A DNA stretch of 64,000 nucleotides from Brachymonas wangyanguii (GTDB lineage: Bacteria > Pseudomonadota > Gammaproteobacteria > Burkholderiales > Burkholderiaceae_C): assembly GCF_045055315.1 (NCBI RefSeq), contig NZ_CP173677.1, positions 806,001 through 870,000 of the forward strand. Reading direction: 5' to 3'. The position numbers were made by a program, and so were the translations under genes. Positions 63,603 to 64,000 of this stretch are shown piece after piece (within the stretch, counting starts at the first letter, position 1; the number at the start of each line of letters is the position of its first letter). The notes beneath the pieces are model-generated. The model made no database searches, had not been told where the DNA came from, and saw only the letters and a program-made list of their open reading frames with translations.

Positions 63603-64000
63603 CAACTCTGGACAAGACGCTGCCGATCCATGGCGGCAGCGATGCGCTGGGAGCGGCGCGCTGGGATTTTTCTACCAACAGCCATGCCGGCGGGCCCTGT
63701 CAGCAGGTGGTGCAGGCATTGGCGCAGGTCAATGCCACGCGCTATCCGGATCCGGCCTATGCCGGCTTGCGCCAGCAGCTGGCCGCTCGCCATGGCGTGG
63801 CGGCGGAGCGCGTGCTGGTGGGCGTGAGCGGCAGCGAGCTGATTGCGCGCATCACGGCTTGCGTGGCGGCACGGCAGCCGCAGGCACGCGTGTGGTTGCC
63901 GCCGCACCATTATGGCGATTACGCCACGCAGGCGATGCTGCACGGGCTGCAGCGCACTGGGGCGCTAGCGCAGGCCGATCTGGTCTGGCTGTGTGCGCCC
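63599..64000 (+). CDS. cobC: Threonine-phosphate decarboxylase-like aminotransferase (CobC), cut by the window end
   Basis: The first 134 residues of a PLP-dependent fold-type I enzyme are visible: IHGGSDALGAARWDFSTNSH, YPDPAYAGLRQQLAARHGV and VLVGVSGSELIARI. This matches CobC/CobD-type enzymes that make the aminopropanol phosphate used by CobD. It overlaps cobD by ATGA and continues past base 64000. The PLP lysine is outside the window. Confidence 0.88.
   Translation, partial: MTTLDKTLPIHGGSDALGAARWDFSTNSHAGGPCQQVVQALAQVNATRYPDPAYAGLRQQLAARHGVAAERVLVGVSGSELIARITACVAARQPQARVWLPPHHYGDYATQAMLHGLQRTGALAQADLVWLCAP

Overview
The window looks like a chromosomal segment of a high-GC betaproteobacterium, order Burkholderiales, possibly Comamonadaceae or a relative. 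This is inferred from gene order: ispB / rplU-rpmA-obgE-proB / rppH / proS, then argH / hemC-hemD-hemX-hemY, and ccoI-ccoS-ccoNOQP-ccoG-fixH-fnr-hemN. A PhaR-type polyhydroxyalkanoate regulator and the zapA-6S RNA arrangement agree with this. No rRNA, tRNA, CRISPR array or prophage was seen.

Region 1 (1-15.7 kb) is an accessory surface-adhesion locus. A truncated OmpA-family gene is interrupted by an intact IS3-family insertion sequence (427-1658). Next comes a giant RTX/BapA-like adhesin with 4 Ig-like repeats of 279 bp and 13 almost identical repeats of 315 bp. A 2-nt insertion in the third 315-bp copy splits it into two reading frames. A dedicated type I secretion system follows: ABC exporter, HlyD-type adaptor and TolC-type outer-membrane channel, the first and last with long low-complexity C-terminal tails.

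Region 2 (15.7-45.8 kb) is housekeeping: a HugZ-like protein, phaR, rimO, an orphan LuxR-type response regulator, an RNase AM-type PHP phosphatase / YciO / site-2 protease operon, ispB, rplU-rpmA, obgE, proB, rppH, proS, a Tat-type lytic transglycosylase, argH, the hemCDXY cluster, RNase E with a long leader, rluC, a Gph-like phosphatase with a Rieske protein and SppA, a DUF937-OmpA hybrid, lgt and an enoyl-CoA hydratase.

Region 3 (45.8-58.1 kb) is a microaerobic respiration island: the copper ATPase CcoI, CcoS, the cbb3 oxidase CcoN-O-Q-P, CcoG, a FixH-like protein, an FNR regulator with all four cluster cysteines, HemN and two membrane proteins. A near-consensus FNR box precedes ccoN and a perfect one lies between fnr and hemN, so the regulator and its likely targets are together. 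The most unusual gene is here: CcoO carries a C-terminal OmpA-like peptidoglycan-binding domain, which would place a cell-wall anchor on a respiratory oxidase.

Region 4 (58.1-64 kb) has a 6S RNA gene downstream of zapA, a ZapB-like coiled-coil gene, and a cobalamin riboswitch ahead of cobU-cobO-bluB, with bioB and then cobD and a partial cobC continuing past the window edge.
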